Source: Ardenticatenaceae bacterium (GTDB taxonomy: Bacteria > Chloroflexota > Anaerolineae > Promineifilales > Promineifilaceae). Taken from it: DNA of 64,000 nt. The stretch covers positions 62,001 to 126,000 of the forward strand of contig JACKBN010000005.1 of NCBI GenBank assembly GCA_020634565.1. Reading direction: 5' to 3'. The notes below the pieces were generated by a model. That model was not told the DNA's origin. It made no database searches and worked only from the letters and a program-made list of their open reading frames with translations. The stretch's first letter is position 1; every line of letters starts with the position of its first letter. Below are positions 22,733 to 31,494 of this stretch, piece by piece. The position numbers and the translations under genes were made by a program.

Positions 22733-22767
22733 AAAAAAGCCGATGACCCATTCAAAAAGTCATCGGC
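22733..22767 (-). terminator. Intrinsic terminator between the two tRNA genes
   Basis: On the minus strand GCCGATGAC pairs with GTCATCGGC over 11 nt and is followed by TTTTTT. It lies directly 3' of tRNA-His, so the two tRNAs are probably separate or attenuated transcripts. Confidence 0.85.
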
Positions 22768-22770
22768 TAG

Positions 22771-22844
22771 GGCGAGTGGTGGGATTTGAACCCACGGTCT
22801 TCTGGGCCACAACCAGACGCGTTAACCACTACGCTACACCCGCC
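22771..22844 (-). tRNA. tRNA-His(GTG)
   Basis: Cloverleaf on the minus strand: an 8-bp acceptor including the extra G-1:C73 pair diagnostic of tRNA-His (GGCGGGTG/CACTCGCC), anticodon stem TCTGG/CCAGA, loop TTGTGGC (anticodon GTG) and T-loop TTCAAAT. CCA is not encoded. Confidence 0.96.
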
Positions 22845-22926
22845 ACAAAAGCGGTGCAAATGCTATCATACTTAGCAGAAAGTGACAACTGTTGCGCGCA
22901 AAACATAACCCACTTAAACTACGGGC

Positions 22927-24069
22927 ATGAGCGAACAAAATCCGGTGTTAAACGGCCGTTACGAACTCCTGGAACGCATTGGCAGCGGCGGCATGTCTGT
23001 CGTCTACAAAGCCAGAGACCGCGCCCTGGGTCGCATCGTAGCCATCAAAATGATGCATGAAAGTTTTACCAGCGACAGCGGCTTTCTCAAGCGCTTTCAG
23101 CAAGAAGCCCACGCCGCCGCCAATCTGGCCCATCCCAACATCGTCACCGTGCACGACATCGGCCAAGACGAGTACAAACATTTCATCGTCATGGAGTATG
23201 TCGAAGGCCAGACGCTCAAAGAGATCATCCGCAGCTATGAGGGCGACCCCCTGCCCATCAATCGCGCCCTAGACCTCATCATTCAGGTGTGCAACGGCAT
23301 TGGCTATGCCCACCGCGCCAACCTTGTCCACTGCGATGTAAAGCCACAAAACATCATCGTTACCGTGGATGAGCGGGTAAAAGTAGCCGATTTTGGCATT
23401 GCCCGAGCCATCAGCGGCGCCACTCAACAGCAGCAAGTAAGCCAGGTTTGGGGCACGCCCCAATATTTCTCGCCAGAGCAAGCGGCTGGCGAAGCGCCCA
23501 CCCCCGCCTCCGATGTGTACGCCATCGGCATTATTTTGTTTGAAATGCTCACCGGGCGACTGCCTTTTGCCGCCGAATCGCACACAGCGATGGCCCTCAA
23601 GCATCTGCATACGCCGCCCCCGCTTGTCACCGAATTCAATCCGGGTATTCCTTCCCAACTGGCCCAAATTGTGAATAAGCTGCTGGCCAAAGAGCCAGCC
23701 GGTCGCTACCGTACAGCCGGGCAGCTAGGCCGCATTCTCACCACCTACCGCCAGCGCAGCCAGGAAGAAACCGGCCCAATCTACTCCCCGCTTTCCGCCA
23801 CTACCCAGCAAGCGCCAGCCATTCCCGTAGCGGAGCAAAAAACCGAAATTTTCCACCGGCCAGACCCAGAAGAAGAGGAGGCGGTCACGCGCCCGCCCAT
23901 GCGTCCGCTGCCGAAAGCGCCAGAACCGGTCACCGTTTCCGTTAAGAGTCAGCCAAACGGGACAGCAGAAATGGACTGGACGGCCGTTTCCCTGGGTATC
24001 TTTGCCCTCGTTGCTTTACTGGGCCTCATTCCCCTCTGGTACCTCGTCTTTCGCGCCTGGGTGGGCTAA
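22927..24069 (+). CDS. Ser/Thr protein kinase with HCD catalytic loop and C-terminal membrane anchor
   Basis: 380 aa. Residues 8-268 are a Hanks-type kinase: RIGSGGMSVVYKARD, VAIKMM, VHCDVKPQNII, DFGIARAI and GTPQYFSPEQAAGE. The catalytic loop is HCD rather than HRD, so the Arg that usually contacts a phosphorylated activation loop is missing; Asp, Lys and Asn are kept. After a linker, residues about 352-375 form a single C-terminal membrane helix with almost nothing outside, so the kinase has no ectodomain and must sense from inside or through partners. ftsH follows 143 nt downstream with its own promoter. Confidence 0.93.
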   Translation: MSEQNPVLNGRYELLERIGSGGMSVVYKARDRALGRIVAIKMMHESFTSDSGFLKRFQQEAHAAANLAHPNIVTVHDIGQDEYKHFIVMEYVEGQTLKEIIRSYEGDPLPINRALDLIIQVCNGIGYAHRANLVHCDVKPQNIIVTVDERVKVADFGIARAISGATQQQQVSQVWGTPQYFSPEQAAGEAPTPASDVYAIGIILFEMLTGRLPFAAESHTAMALKHLHTPPPLVTEFNPGIPSQLAQIVNKLLAKEPAGRYRTAGQLGRILTTYRQRSQEETGPIYSPLSATTQQAPAIPVAEQKTEIFHRPDPEEEEAVTRPPMRPLPKAPEPVTVSVKSQPNGTAEMDWTAVSLGIFALVALLGLIPLWYLVFRAWVG

Positions 24070-24081
24070 ATTTCCGCCCTC

Positions 24082-24110
24082 TCGCCATGCTTTTTTCTTT
24101 CTGTTATACT
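24082..24110 (+). promoter_or_regulatory. Candidate ftsH promoter
   Basis: TCGCCA (4/6 to TTGACA) at 24082-24087, a 17-bp spacer and TATACT at 24105-24110. The ftsH ATG is about 100 nt downstream. Confidence 0.5.
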
Positions 24111-24212
24111 GATATTTCAGAAAATCGTGACTGCCTGCATCCAACAAACAAACCATCCTAGCAGGCAAAACGCAACCCGGCACAGCAGCTCACTCCCGAT
24201 GGAGGCTTTGGC

Positions 24213-26177
24213 ATGAATTCAACTAAAATGACCCGGTGGTTTGTTTCCTTACTCATAGGTGTCGCCATCCTGGCCATCGTGTGGAGCTACAGCGTTAGCA
24301 CCATGCCGTCCACCCAAATCTCCATCAGCCAGCTGGCCCAGCAAATTAGAGATGACAAAGTTGCCGAAATTGTAGTGAATGGAGACGGCCGTTCCGTCAC
24401 CATCACCTACACTAGCGATGAAACCCAGCCCGCCACCGCCCAAATCAGCGGCGTCACCTCCCTGGAAGAACTGCTCAGCTCCTACGGTATTGGCCAGGAA
24501 GATTACCAAGACGGCCAACCCACCATCACCTACGAACAGCCCAGCAGTTGGGGCAACTGGCTCAACGTCATTGGCATCTTCCTGCCCGCCATCCTCATCA
24601 TTGGCTTCATCTTCCTTGTTTTCCGGCAAGCCCAGGGCAACAACAATCAGGCGCTTTCCTTTGGTAAAAGCCGCGCCCGCATGTTCACTGGCGACCATCC
24701 CACCATCACCTTCGCTGACGTCGCCGGAGCCGAAGAAGCCAAAGAAGAGCTGGAAGAAGTCGTCGAATTTCTAAAAGAGCCAGAAAAATTCGTCAGCTTT
24801 GGGGCCCGTATTCCCAAAGGTGTGTTAATGATTGGCAGCCCTGGCACCGGCAAAACATTGCTCGCCAAAGCCGTTTCTGGTGAAGCCGGCGTGCCCTTCT
24901 TTTCGATTGCGGGTTCCGAATTTGTAGAAATGTTTGTTGGCGTTGGCGCCAGCCGCGTGCGCGACCTATTCGAGCAAGCCAAACGCAACAGTCCCTGCAT
25001 CATCTTCATTGATGAAATTGATGCCGTCGGGCGGCAGCGTGGTGCTGGCCTGGGCGGTTCTCACGACGAACGAGAACAAACCCTTAACCAGATTCTGGTG
25101 GAAATGGACGGCTTCGGCACCGACACCCACGTCATCATCCTGGCTGCCACCAACCGCCCAGACATCCTGGACCCCGCCCTCATGCGCCCTGGCCGCTTCG
25201 ATCGCCGCGTGGTGATTGACAAACCAGATTACAAAGGGCGCGAAGCTATCTTTAAAGTACACATTCGCGGCAAACCCATTTCCTCCAACGTGAACGTTGC
25301 CGTGCTGGCCCGTGCCACGCCTGGTTTTGTCGGGGCCGATATTGAAAATACCGTCAACGAAGCAGCGCTGCTAGCCGCCCGCCGCAACATCAAAAGCATT
25401 GGCATGGCTGAGTTTCATGAAGCGATTGAGCGCGTGCAGCTTGGGCCGGAACGCAAAAGCCGCGTTATCACCTCAGAAGAACGCGAAATCATCGCCTATC
25501 ACGAAGCGGGACACGCGATTGTCAGCCACTTTTTGCCGGCGGCGCTGCCCCTGCGCAAAGTGACCATTGTGCCGCGCGGCATGGGGCTAGGCCTCACCTG
25601 GTATCTGGAAGATGACACCATTCTGCCCAACAAAACCCACATGCTGGCCCAAATTGCCAGCCTGCTGGGCGGTCGTGTTGCCGAACAGATTGTATTTGGC
25701 GAAATCACCTCAGGTGCCAGCAACGACTTGCAGCGCGTCACCCAGCTGGCTCGCTCCATGGTAACGCAGCTCGGCATGAGTGATGAGTTGGGACCGCGCG
25801 TCTACGGCCAAAAGCAAGAAATGGTCTTTCTGGGCCGGGAAATATCCGAGCAGCGTGATTATTCGGACGCTATTGCTGAAAAAATTGATGAAGAGGTGCG
25901 GCAAATCATTGACGAGCAGTACACGCGAGCCACTGAAATCCTGACGGGTTACCGGAAAAAACTGGACTTGATTTCCCGCCACCTGCTGGAGCGGGAAACG
26001 CTGGATGCCGAAGAATTTGTTGCCCTGATTGAAGGGGAAACGCTTTCACCACCTTCGTCCGGCAACCAAACACCGCCAACCACGCCAAAAACATCTTTGG
26101 AGGGTGAATCCCGATCAGAATCAGACTGGAAAAAGCCACCATCCCTAGATTTACCCCCGTCCCCAACACCCGCTTAA
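24213..26177 (+). CDS. ftsH: ATP-dependent zinc metalloprotease FtsH
   Basis: 654 aa, normal for FtsH, the membrane AAA protease that degrades unfolded membrane proteins and regulators. Two N-terminal helices (residues 8-30 and about 112-135) flank the periplasmic domain. Walker A is GSPGTGKT (the usual second residue Pro is Ser), Walker B IIFIDEIDAVG, and the SRH region ATNRPDILDPALMRPGRFDR. The zinc site is HEAGH with the third ligand in TSGASNDLQR. The C-terminal tail is Pro/Ser-rich. The gene holds only one ACGGCCGT copy, near its start, unlike its neighbours. Confidence 0.97.
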   Translation: MNSTKMTRWFVSLLIGVAILAIVWSYSVSTMPSTQISISQLAQQIRDDKVAEIVVNGDGRSVTITYTSDETQPATAQISGVTSLEELLSSYGIGQEDYQDGQPTITYEQPSSWGNWLNVIGIFLPAILIIGFIFLVFRQAQGNNNQALSFGKSRARMFTGDHPTITFADVAGAEEAKEELEEVVEFLKEPEKFVSFGARIPKGVLMIGSPGTGKTLLAKAVSGEAGVPFFSIAGSEFVEMFVGVGASRVRDLFEQAKRNSPCIIFIDEIDAVGRQRGAGLGGSHDEREQTLNQILVEMDGFGTDTHVIILAATNRPDILDPALMRPGRFDRRVVIDKPDYKGREAIFKVHIRGKPISSNVNVAVLARATPGFVGADIENTVNEAALLAARRNIKSIGMAEFHEAIERVQLGPERKSRVITSEEREIIAYHEAGHAIVSHFLPAALPLRKVTIVPRGMGLGLTWYLEDDTILPNKTHMLAQIASLLGGRVAEQIVFGEITSGASNDLQRVTQLARSMVTQLGMSDELGPRVYGQKQEMVFLGREISEQRDYSDAIAEKIDEEVRQIIDEQYTRATEILTGYRKKLDLISRHLLERETLDAEEFVALIEGETLSPPSSGNQTPPTTPKTSLEGESRSESDWKKPPSLDLPPSPTPA

Positions 26178-26232
26178 AATTGCTGGGGCGGACAGTGTGC
26201 CTTAAACTGACTGGGGCCAATTTTTTGTTTGT

Positions 26233-28221
26233 ATGTTTGAGCAACTCCCTGACTTTTTAGCCTTACTCAATGATATTTTAGAGGCGGTCATTGTCATTTT
26301 TGGATCGGCCGTTGTGCTATACAACCTGGGCCGAAGCCTGAGAGACCGCGTGATGCGCGCCTTTTGCGCCCTCATCATTTTTGTGATGATCTCTTACCTG
26401 GCCGAGTTGTTGGTGAGCCGCACCATCGTTTCCACTTCGGTAGAGGGATTTTTGCGCTTTCAATGGCTGGGCATTGCTCTGGTTCCGGCGGCTCAGTTCC
26501 ATTTATCAGACGCCCTGCTTTCTACGACAGGTGCCCTTCCCCACCGGCGGCGCTTTTTGGTGCCCATCGGTTATCTGACCGGCATCGTCTTCCTCAGCAT
26601 GGCCCTGTTCAGCGATTTGCTGGTTACCAATTCAATTCCCAACCCACTGGCGCGGATTCCCCACTTGGACCCCGGACCCGTTTTCCCAGTGTTTGCCGCT
26701 TACTTTTGGGTGGTCACCGGCCTGAGCATTTATAACGTCTGGCGTGCACGGCAGCGCTGCATTACCCGCACCACACGCCAGCGCATGACCTCCACGCTGC
26801 TTACCTATCCGGCTGCGCCGCTGGGCGTCTTCCCTTACTTGCTGATTACGGGCAGTAAAGGGCAAGAAATTATTCCACTTTGGCTATGGCCCATCATCAT
26901 TTTGGGTAACCTGGTGGTGGGGTTGATGTTTGGCGTGCTGACAGCGCATCTAGCTTATTTTGGCACGGCTTCACCAGATCGGGTAGTGCGCGTGCGGTTG
27001 TTTAAATTTATGGCGCGGGTACCGTTGGCCGGCAGCATTGTGCTGCTCGTGTATGTGTTGGTCAGCCGCAACAGCGCGATTCTGGGCCTGCCAGCCGAAA
27101 CGGCGTTGGGATTCAGCCTGGTGGCTACGGTTATGCTGGTGGAGTGGGCAATTCATGCATATAAACGGCCGCTTGAACGCCTCTTCCAGCTCAATAACGA
27201 CCCTGATGTGCGCACTATGCAGCGGTTGGGGGAACGACTGCTCACCACCCGCGACTTACAGCAGTTCCTGGAAAGCATTCTGGCGGCAACCTGTGAAGCG
27301 CTGCGGACGCCCACCTCGTTTGTGGCGGCCATCACGCCAGATGGTCCCCAGTTAGAGGCTGTGGTTGGCCCTCTGGCCGAATCGGATGAGATTTTGCAGG
27401 ATGCTGATTGGCGTAAGCTGGCGGGAAGCAAAGAGGACGGCGGCAGCAATGAAGCGCTGGAAATGGTGGGAGATTTCTTTGTCTGGCGTCATTATTGGAT
27501 ACGGCCGTTACACAGCCGCCAGCAAGAACTCGTATTGGGCATCCTCGGCATTCGCGCCCGCAGCGAAACGCCAGACCTAACCGAAGCCGAAGAAGAAATA
27601 TTTGGACGCCTGCTACAACAGGCATCCTATGCTCTGGAAGACCGTATTTTGCAGCAAGAAGTGTTTGCTACGGTGGAAGGGCTGCTGCCGCAAATCACGG
27701 CCATCCAGCAGCGGCGCAGCGAAGCGACGTTTGGCGGCCTGCCCGTGCTGGCCCAGGAAACGTCAGATGCCAGCCCCGTGGTGAGCGACCCCGAATTTAA
27801 TACGATGGTGCGAGATGCGCTGACCCATTACTGGGGTGGCCCCAAGCTCACCACCAGCCCGCTGATGCGACTGCACATTGTGCAACAGGCGATGTCTGAA
27901 CACGAAAACAACCCCACCAAGGCGCTGCGGGCCATCCTGAATAACGCCATTGAGCTGCAAAAGCCGGAAGGCGAGCGCAATATGACCACGGCCGAATGGA
28001 TTTTGTACAACATTCTGGAGCTAAAGTTTGTGCAAGGGCAGCGCGTGCGAGACGTGGCGCGACGGCTGGCCATGAGCGAATCTGACCTGTACCGCAAGCA
28101 GCGCGTGGCGATTGAAAACGTTGCCCGCACCATTGGCACGATGGAACAGGCTAGCCAGGATGGGGATGCCGCAGTGAATGGCTCGGGGGAAGACCAATCG
28201 GCGGTAATCGGCGATCAGTAA
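26233..28221 (+). CDS. Multi-TM / GAF-like / C-terminal HTH membrane regulator
   Basis: 662 aa. About eight hydrophobic segments fill residues 1-300, resembling the 7TM/MASE-like input of histidine kinases. Residues about 325-475 look like a GAF domain (RDLQQFLESILAATCEALR, TSFVAAITPDGP, LTEAEEEIFGRLLQQASYAL). There is no HisKA or ATPase. The C-terminal 150 residues hold helices ending in an HTH-like VRDVARRLAMSESDLYRKQR. The simplest reading is a one-component membrane-tethered transcription regulator. The last residues are encoded by spacer-type GTAATCGG words. It starts 55 nt after ftsH, so cotranscription is likely. Confidence 0.75.
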   Translation: MFEQLPDFLALLNDILEAVIVIFGSAVVLYNLGRSLRDRVMRAFCALIIFVMISYLAELLVSRTIVSTSVEGFLRFQWLGIALVPAAQFHLSDALLSTTGALPHRRRFLVPIGYLTGIVFLSMALFSDLLVTNSIPNPLARIPHLDPGPVFPVFAAYFWVVTGLSIYNVWRARQRCITRTTRQRMTSTLLTYPAAPLGVFPYLLITGSKGQEIIPLWLWPIIILGNLVVGLMFGVLTAHLAYFGTASPDRVVRVRLFKFMARVPLAGSIVLLVYVLVSRNSAILGLPAETALGFSLVATVMLVEWAIHAYKRPLERLFQLNNDPDVRTMQRLGERLLTTRDLQQFLESILAATCEALRTPTSFVAAITPDGPQLEAVVGPLAESDEILQDADWRKLAGSKEDGGSNEALEMVGDFFVWRHYWIRPLHSRQQELVLGILGIRARSETPDLTEAEEEIFGRLLQQASYALEDRILQQEVFATVEGLLPQITAIQQRRSEATFGGLPVLAQETSDASPVVSDPEFNTMVRDALTHYWGGPKLTTSPLMRLHIVQQAMSEHENNPTKALRAILNNAIELQKPEGERNMTTAEWILYNILELKFVQGQRVRDVARRLAMSESDLYRKQRVAIENVARTIGTMEQASQDGDAAVNGSGEDQSAVIGDQ

Positions 28222-28264
28222 TCGGAATTTAGAGATGCTTCTACCAAGTTACTGAAACACTTTG

Positions 28265-29098
28265 TTATTCTTCGCCTGTGGCAATGGGGCGTTTGGGGTC
28301 GCTGCTCCACTCGCTCCAGGAGCCGACGTAGAGACGGCCGTTTCCCAACCCCACATGCGCCATTGCCAATAAGTTCACGCAGGCGCTCACCCCAGAACCA
28401 CAATAAAAAGTGGCGGCTTCCGGCGCAATACGCCCGAAAGTTTCTTTGAGGGCCGCTTTCATCTCAGCGGCGGCACGGAAACGGCCGTTTGCATCCAGCT
28501 GATCCGCAAAGGGCAGATTCACCGCCCCGGGAATGTGTCCCGGCTGGGCATCAATCGGCTCAATTTCGCCACGATACCGCTCTGGCCCACGCGAATCAAT
28601 CAGCAGCGGTTGGTCAGCGACTTCATCCAGCGTCACAATCCATTTAGGCTGGGGGCGACCCGTAAACTGGGCCGGATCGTTCTCCTCGATGCCTGAATGG
28701 GTCGGCAAACCGGCGGACTGCCACGCTTGCCAGCCGCCGTCCAGCACAGCCACCGCCTCATGGCGCATGTAGCGCAGTTCCCACCATAAGCGGGAAGCGA
28801 CCATGCCGCCCGCGTCGTCGTAGACCACCACCTGGCTCATCTCATCAATGCCCAAGCGGCTAAAAAGTTGGGCCAAGCGCTGCGGCGTGGGCAGCGGATG
28901 CCGTCCGTGGTCGGTGACGGGCACGCTGCTGAGATCGTTGTCCAGATGGGCATACACCGCGCCGGGAATGTGGGCTTGCTGGTAATTTTGGTAGCCAACG
29001 GCCGTATCGGCCAGGCTAAAGCGACAATCCACAATCACCCAGTCGGGCTTACCGATATTTTCAGCTAATGTTTCGGCGTCGATGAGGGTTTTGTACAT
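28265..29098 (-). CDS. Two-domain rhodanese sulfurtransferase
   Basis: 277 aa with tandem rhodanese domains, as in thiosulfate and 3-mercaptopyruvate sulfurtransferases. The first (residues 5-120, IVDCRFSLADTAVGYQNYQQ, HIPGAVYAHLD) lacks a catalytic Cys; the second (about 150-270) has the active loop YCGSGVSAC. A CGSGV(T/S)A loop is the form typical of mercaptopyruvate sulfurtransferase; thiosulfate sulfurtransferases usually have CRKGVT. ATG 29098 has AAAAGGAAAA upstream. Confidence 0.93.
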   Translation of the reverse strand: MYKTLIDAETLAENIGKPDWVIVDCRFSLADTAVGYQNYQQAHIPGAVYAHLDNDLSSVPVTDHGRHPLPTPQRLAQLFSRLGIDEMSQVVVYDDAGGMVASRLWWELRYMRHEAVAVLDGGWQAWQSAGLPTHSGIEENDPAQFTGRPQPKWIVTLDEVADQPLLIDSRGPERYRGEIEPIDAQPGHIPGAVNLPFADQLDANGRFRAAAEMKAALKETFGRIAPEAATFYCGSGVSACVNLLAMAHVGLGNGRLYVGSWSEWSSDPKRPIATGEE

Positions 29099-29114
29099 GA
29101 GGATTTTCCTTTTC

Positions 29115-29164
29115 GTGTGCAAGTTTTCAAGTGTGAACACGCTTCAAAAATGCCACTTGCACAC
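29115..29164. repeat. Spacer hairpin of GTGTGCAAG words
   Basis: GTGTGCAAG (29115-29123) pairs with CTTGCACAC (29156-29164). Words CAAGTGTG and CACTTG recur inside. It lies between the surface protein at 29184 and the rhodanese. Confidence 0.65.
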
Positions 29165-29183
29165 TTGATTACCTGACCACTTC

Positions 29184-31436
29184 CTACCCGTTCGGCGTGG
29201 CTGTGACCAGTGGCGGCGGCAAGGTGGGCGTTGGTGGACGCGGGGTGCTTTGCGGCGGAACGGCCGTTGGTGTGGCGGTCGGTTCGGGGGATGGCGTGGG
29301 GGAAACGGCCGTCGTTGTCACGGTTGGCGTCGGCGTCGGCGCATCGGGATCGATGGTGAAGGTAATGGGGCGTGGCTCGCTTTGCGTGAGCGTGCCGCCG
29401 TTTTCCAGGCGAAGCTGCCAACTGTAATGGCCCGGATTCACCTGCAAGCGGGCGTTGCCGCTGGTGAGTTCGTTGGCCGCCAGCTGCACCGAGTAACGCG
29501 TACCCAACGTCGGCTCAGTGACGGTGGCCACGGGGAAATCGCCCCGGTTGGTTTGCAGGTAAAGCACAAACCGTTCGCCATCGGCCAGCGGTGTGGGCCA
29601 GTTCCAGCCAAATGTGACCAGACTGGTCACCATTGCTTCTAAATCGGCGGCGGGTTCCTGCACGCGCAGGATGGGCGCGTCGGCGGCGGCAAACTGATTG
29701 CCAAATTCGGCAGTCCAGTACCAAACGCTAGGAGCGTTAAAATCTAACGAGTAGCCCACACCCACGTCCGTGGCGTTGGCGTTTAAAATAATGCGGCGAT
29801 GGGCCGGGCTGTTCACCCAAAATTCCACCGCCTGATGCGGATACTCAAAGCCCCAGGCGGTCGCCTCGCCCGCGTACCCCGCGCCATAGCCAAACTGAAG
29901 CAGCCGTTCGGCGGGCGTGGAGCCATCGGCTCCGGTATGGCCGGTGTAGGCAAAGCGGGCCATGTCGATGGTGTGTTCCTGGGCGGCGGCGCTCAGCTGC
30001 GGCACCAGATTTAGCGGAGCCAGCTCAAACTGGCGGCGGGCTTCATTGATGTAGAGCAAGAGCTGCTCAGCCGGCGTGCTGCCCGGCGGCACAGCCATCG
30101 GGCGTAAAATGAACAGTTCATCCAGGGCCACATCGGGCAAATCGGGATTAACGGCCGTTTCTGGCACAGCTTCAGCGCCCTGCCCCAGCAAATTCAGAAT
30201 GAGCGGCAGGTAAAGACGCAGCGTGCCGGGATCGACGGTCAGCCAGCGGCCGATTTGCGTACTGCCAAATTCGTTGCTGGCTACTAACGTCACATACATC
30301 TCGCCGGTGCGATTGTAGCTGTGCGTTACTTGCGGCCCTTGCAACGATTGGCCGTCGCCCATGCTCCACTCAAAACGCGTGATGGAAGCGTCGCCAAAAC
30401 CCTGCACCTGGAACGTCTCGCCCGCCTTCACGCGCTCCGGCACGATGAGATCGGCCGTCGGCGGCAGGCCCACTGTAACGGGCCAATACGCTTCTGATTG
30501 ACCAAAGGCGTTCTGCACAGTCAGGTGAACCATGTACGTGCCAGGACTGGCATAGGTGTGATTGGGCGTTGCTTCGGCAGAGGCGTTGCCGTCGCCAAAA
30601 TTCCAGCTGTAAGTGAGGGGGCCAGCGCCACCGCTTTGGTTGATGAAGGTGATGGTTTGCCCCACGCTGGCGGTGGCGTCGCTGACGGCAAATTGGGCGG
30701 CGGGATGGGGCACCACCGAGATGGTATGCTGCTGTACGGCCGTTCCCACCGAATTACTTACTTCGACCCGCACATCATAAATGCCCGCCGCCGAGAATAG
30801 CACAACGGGATCGTTGGTTTCTACGCGACGGCCGTCGCCCAAGAACCAAACCTGGGTGAACGGGCCGGAACCAGCAGCCACGGCGCGCAGTTGGAATGGT
30901 TGTCCCACGGCCACCTGTGGCGGGCTGGTGACGCTGCTCACCTGCGGCGGTACGCCAATCCAAATGGCGGCAGCGGCCGTTTCTTCCAATTCATTGTGAC
31001 GCAGCGTCGCCCGAATTTCTTTGGTGGGCTGGTTGATATCGGCCGTTTCCAGGCGAAGCGGCAGCGTAAAGCTGTTCACACCACCATTGGCCAGCGCCAC
31101 GGGCAGCCAATCGAGCGTACCGGCCTGAATGTTGAGCGACAATCCCGCGGGGAACAATCGGGTATCTGGACGCACGCCGGGCGGCAGTTGTAAAGCAATC
31201 GCGGGGGAGATGGTTGACTGACCGTAGTTGGTCAGGGTAATGGTGAGGTCTACGGTGTCGCCAGGCTGACCAGCAGGGGCAGAAAGCAGCAAATCGAGCT
31301 GGAGGTTGCCATAAATGTGGGCTTCCCCTTCACCGGAGACGGTTTGGCTGTAAACGGCCGTTGGCTGCCCCGCCCCAAACAGGGCCAGCAGCAAAACACC
31401 CACCAGCAGTAAAAACACCCAACGCCACCGTCTCAT
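29184..31436 (-). CDS. Secreted surface protein: CARDB-like, PKD repeats and CAP/SCP domain
   Basis: 750 aa. Signal peptide RRWRWVFLLLVGVLLLALFG, then an N-terminal CARDB/DUF11-like domain (residues 35-160, GDTVDLTITLTNYGQSTISP), three PKD-type repeats (GDGNASAEATPNHTYASPGT is typical), the internal anchor-like LRLYLPLILNLLG, and a CAP domain (LLLYINEARRQFELAPL, AAAQEHTIDMARF, HTGADGSTPAERL, HRRIILN). The C-terminus is a long Thr/Pro-rich tail. CAP proteins are secreted with varied roles. ATG 31436 and 31439 are equally possible; neither has a good RBS. A copy of the direct repeat lies directly upstream. Confidence 0.88.
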   Translation of the reverse strand: MRRWRWVFLLLVGVLLLALFGAGQPTAVYSQTVSGEGEAHIYGNLQLDLLLSAPAGQPGDTVDLTITLTNYGQSTISPAIALQLPPGVRPDTRLFPAGLSLNIQAGTLDWLPVALANGGVNSFTLPLRLETADINQPTKEIRATLRHNELEETAAAAIWIGVPPQVSSVTSPPQVAVGQPFQLRAVAAGSGPFTQVWFLGDGRRVETNDPVVLFSAAGIYDVRVEVSNSVGTAVQQHTISVVPHPAAQFAVSDATASVGQTITFINQSGGAGPLTYSWNFGDGNASAEATPNHTYASPGTYMVHLTVQNAFGQSEAYWPVTVGLPPTADLIVPERVKAGETFQVQGFGDASITRFEWSMGDGQSLQGPQVTHSYNRTGEMYVTLVASNEFGSTQIGRWLTVDPGTLRLYLPLILNLLGQGAEAVPETAVNPDLPDVALDELFILRPMAVPPGSTPAEQLLLYINEARRQFELAPLNLVPQLSAAAQEHTIDMARFAYTGHTGADGSTPAERLLQFGYGAGYAGEATAWGFEYPHQAVEFWVNSPAHRRIILNANATDVGVGYSLDFNAPSVWYWTAEFGNQFAAADAPILRVQEPAADLEAMVTSLVTFGWNWPTPLADGERFVLYLQTNRGDFPVATVTEPTLGTRYSVQLAANELTSGNARLQVNPGHYSWQLRLENGGTLTQSEPRPITFTIDPDAPTPTPTVTTTAVSPTPSPEPTATPTAVPPQSTPRPPTPTLPPPLVTATPNG

Positions 31437-31459
31437 CATGATGATTGGCAGTGTATCAA

Positions 31460-31494
31460 ACTTGCCATAACTGAACAAGTGCCCAAACAATTAA
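31460..31494. repeat. Direct repeat, left copy (brackets the 31.5-35.2 kb insert)
   Basis: ACTTGCCATAACTGAACAAG and the following GTGCCCAAACAATTAA match 35243-35277 at 29 of 35 positions. Similarity extends leftward to ATGAT..TGGCA with a 3-nt gap. It contains the stop codon of the 31491 gene on the minus strand. Confidence 0.8.

Noticed and set aside
29197..29427. Gly/Val-rich repeat protein on the plus strand
   Set aside because: Antisense of the Thr/Pro-rich tail of the PKD/CAP protein.
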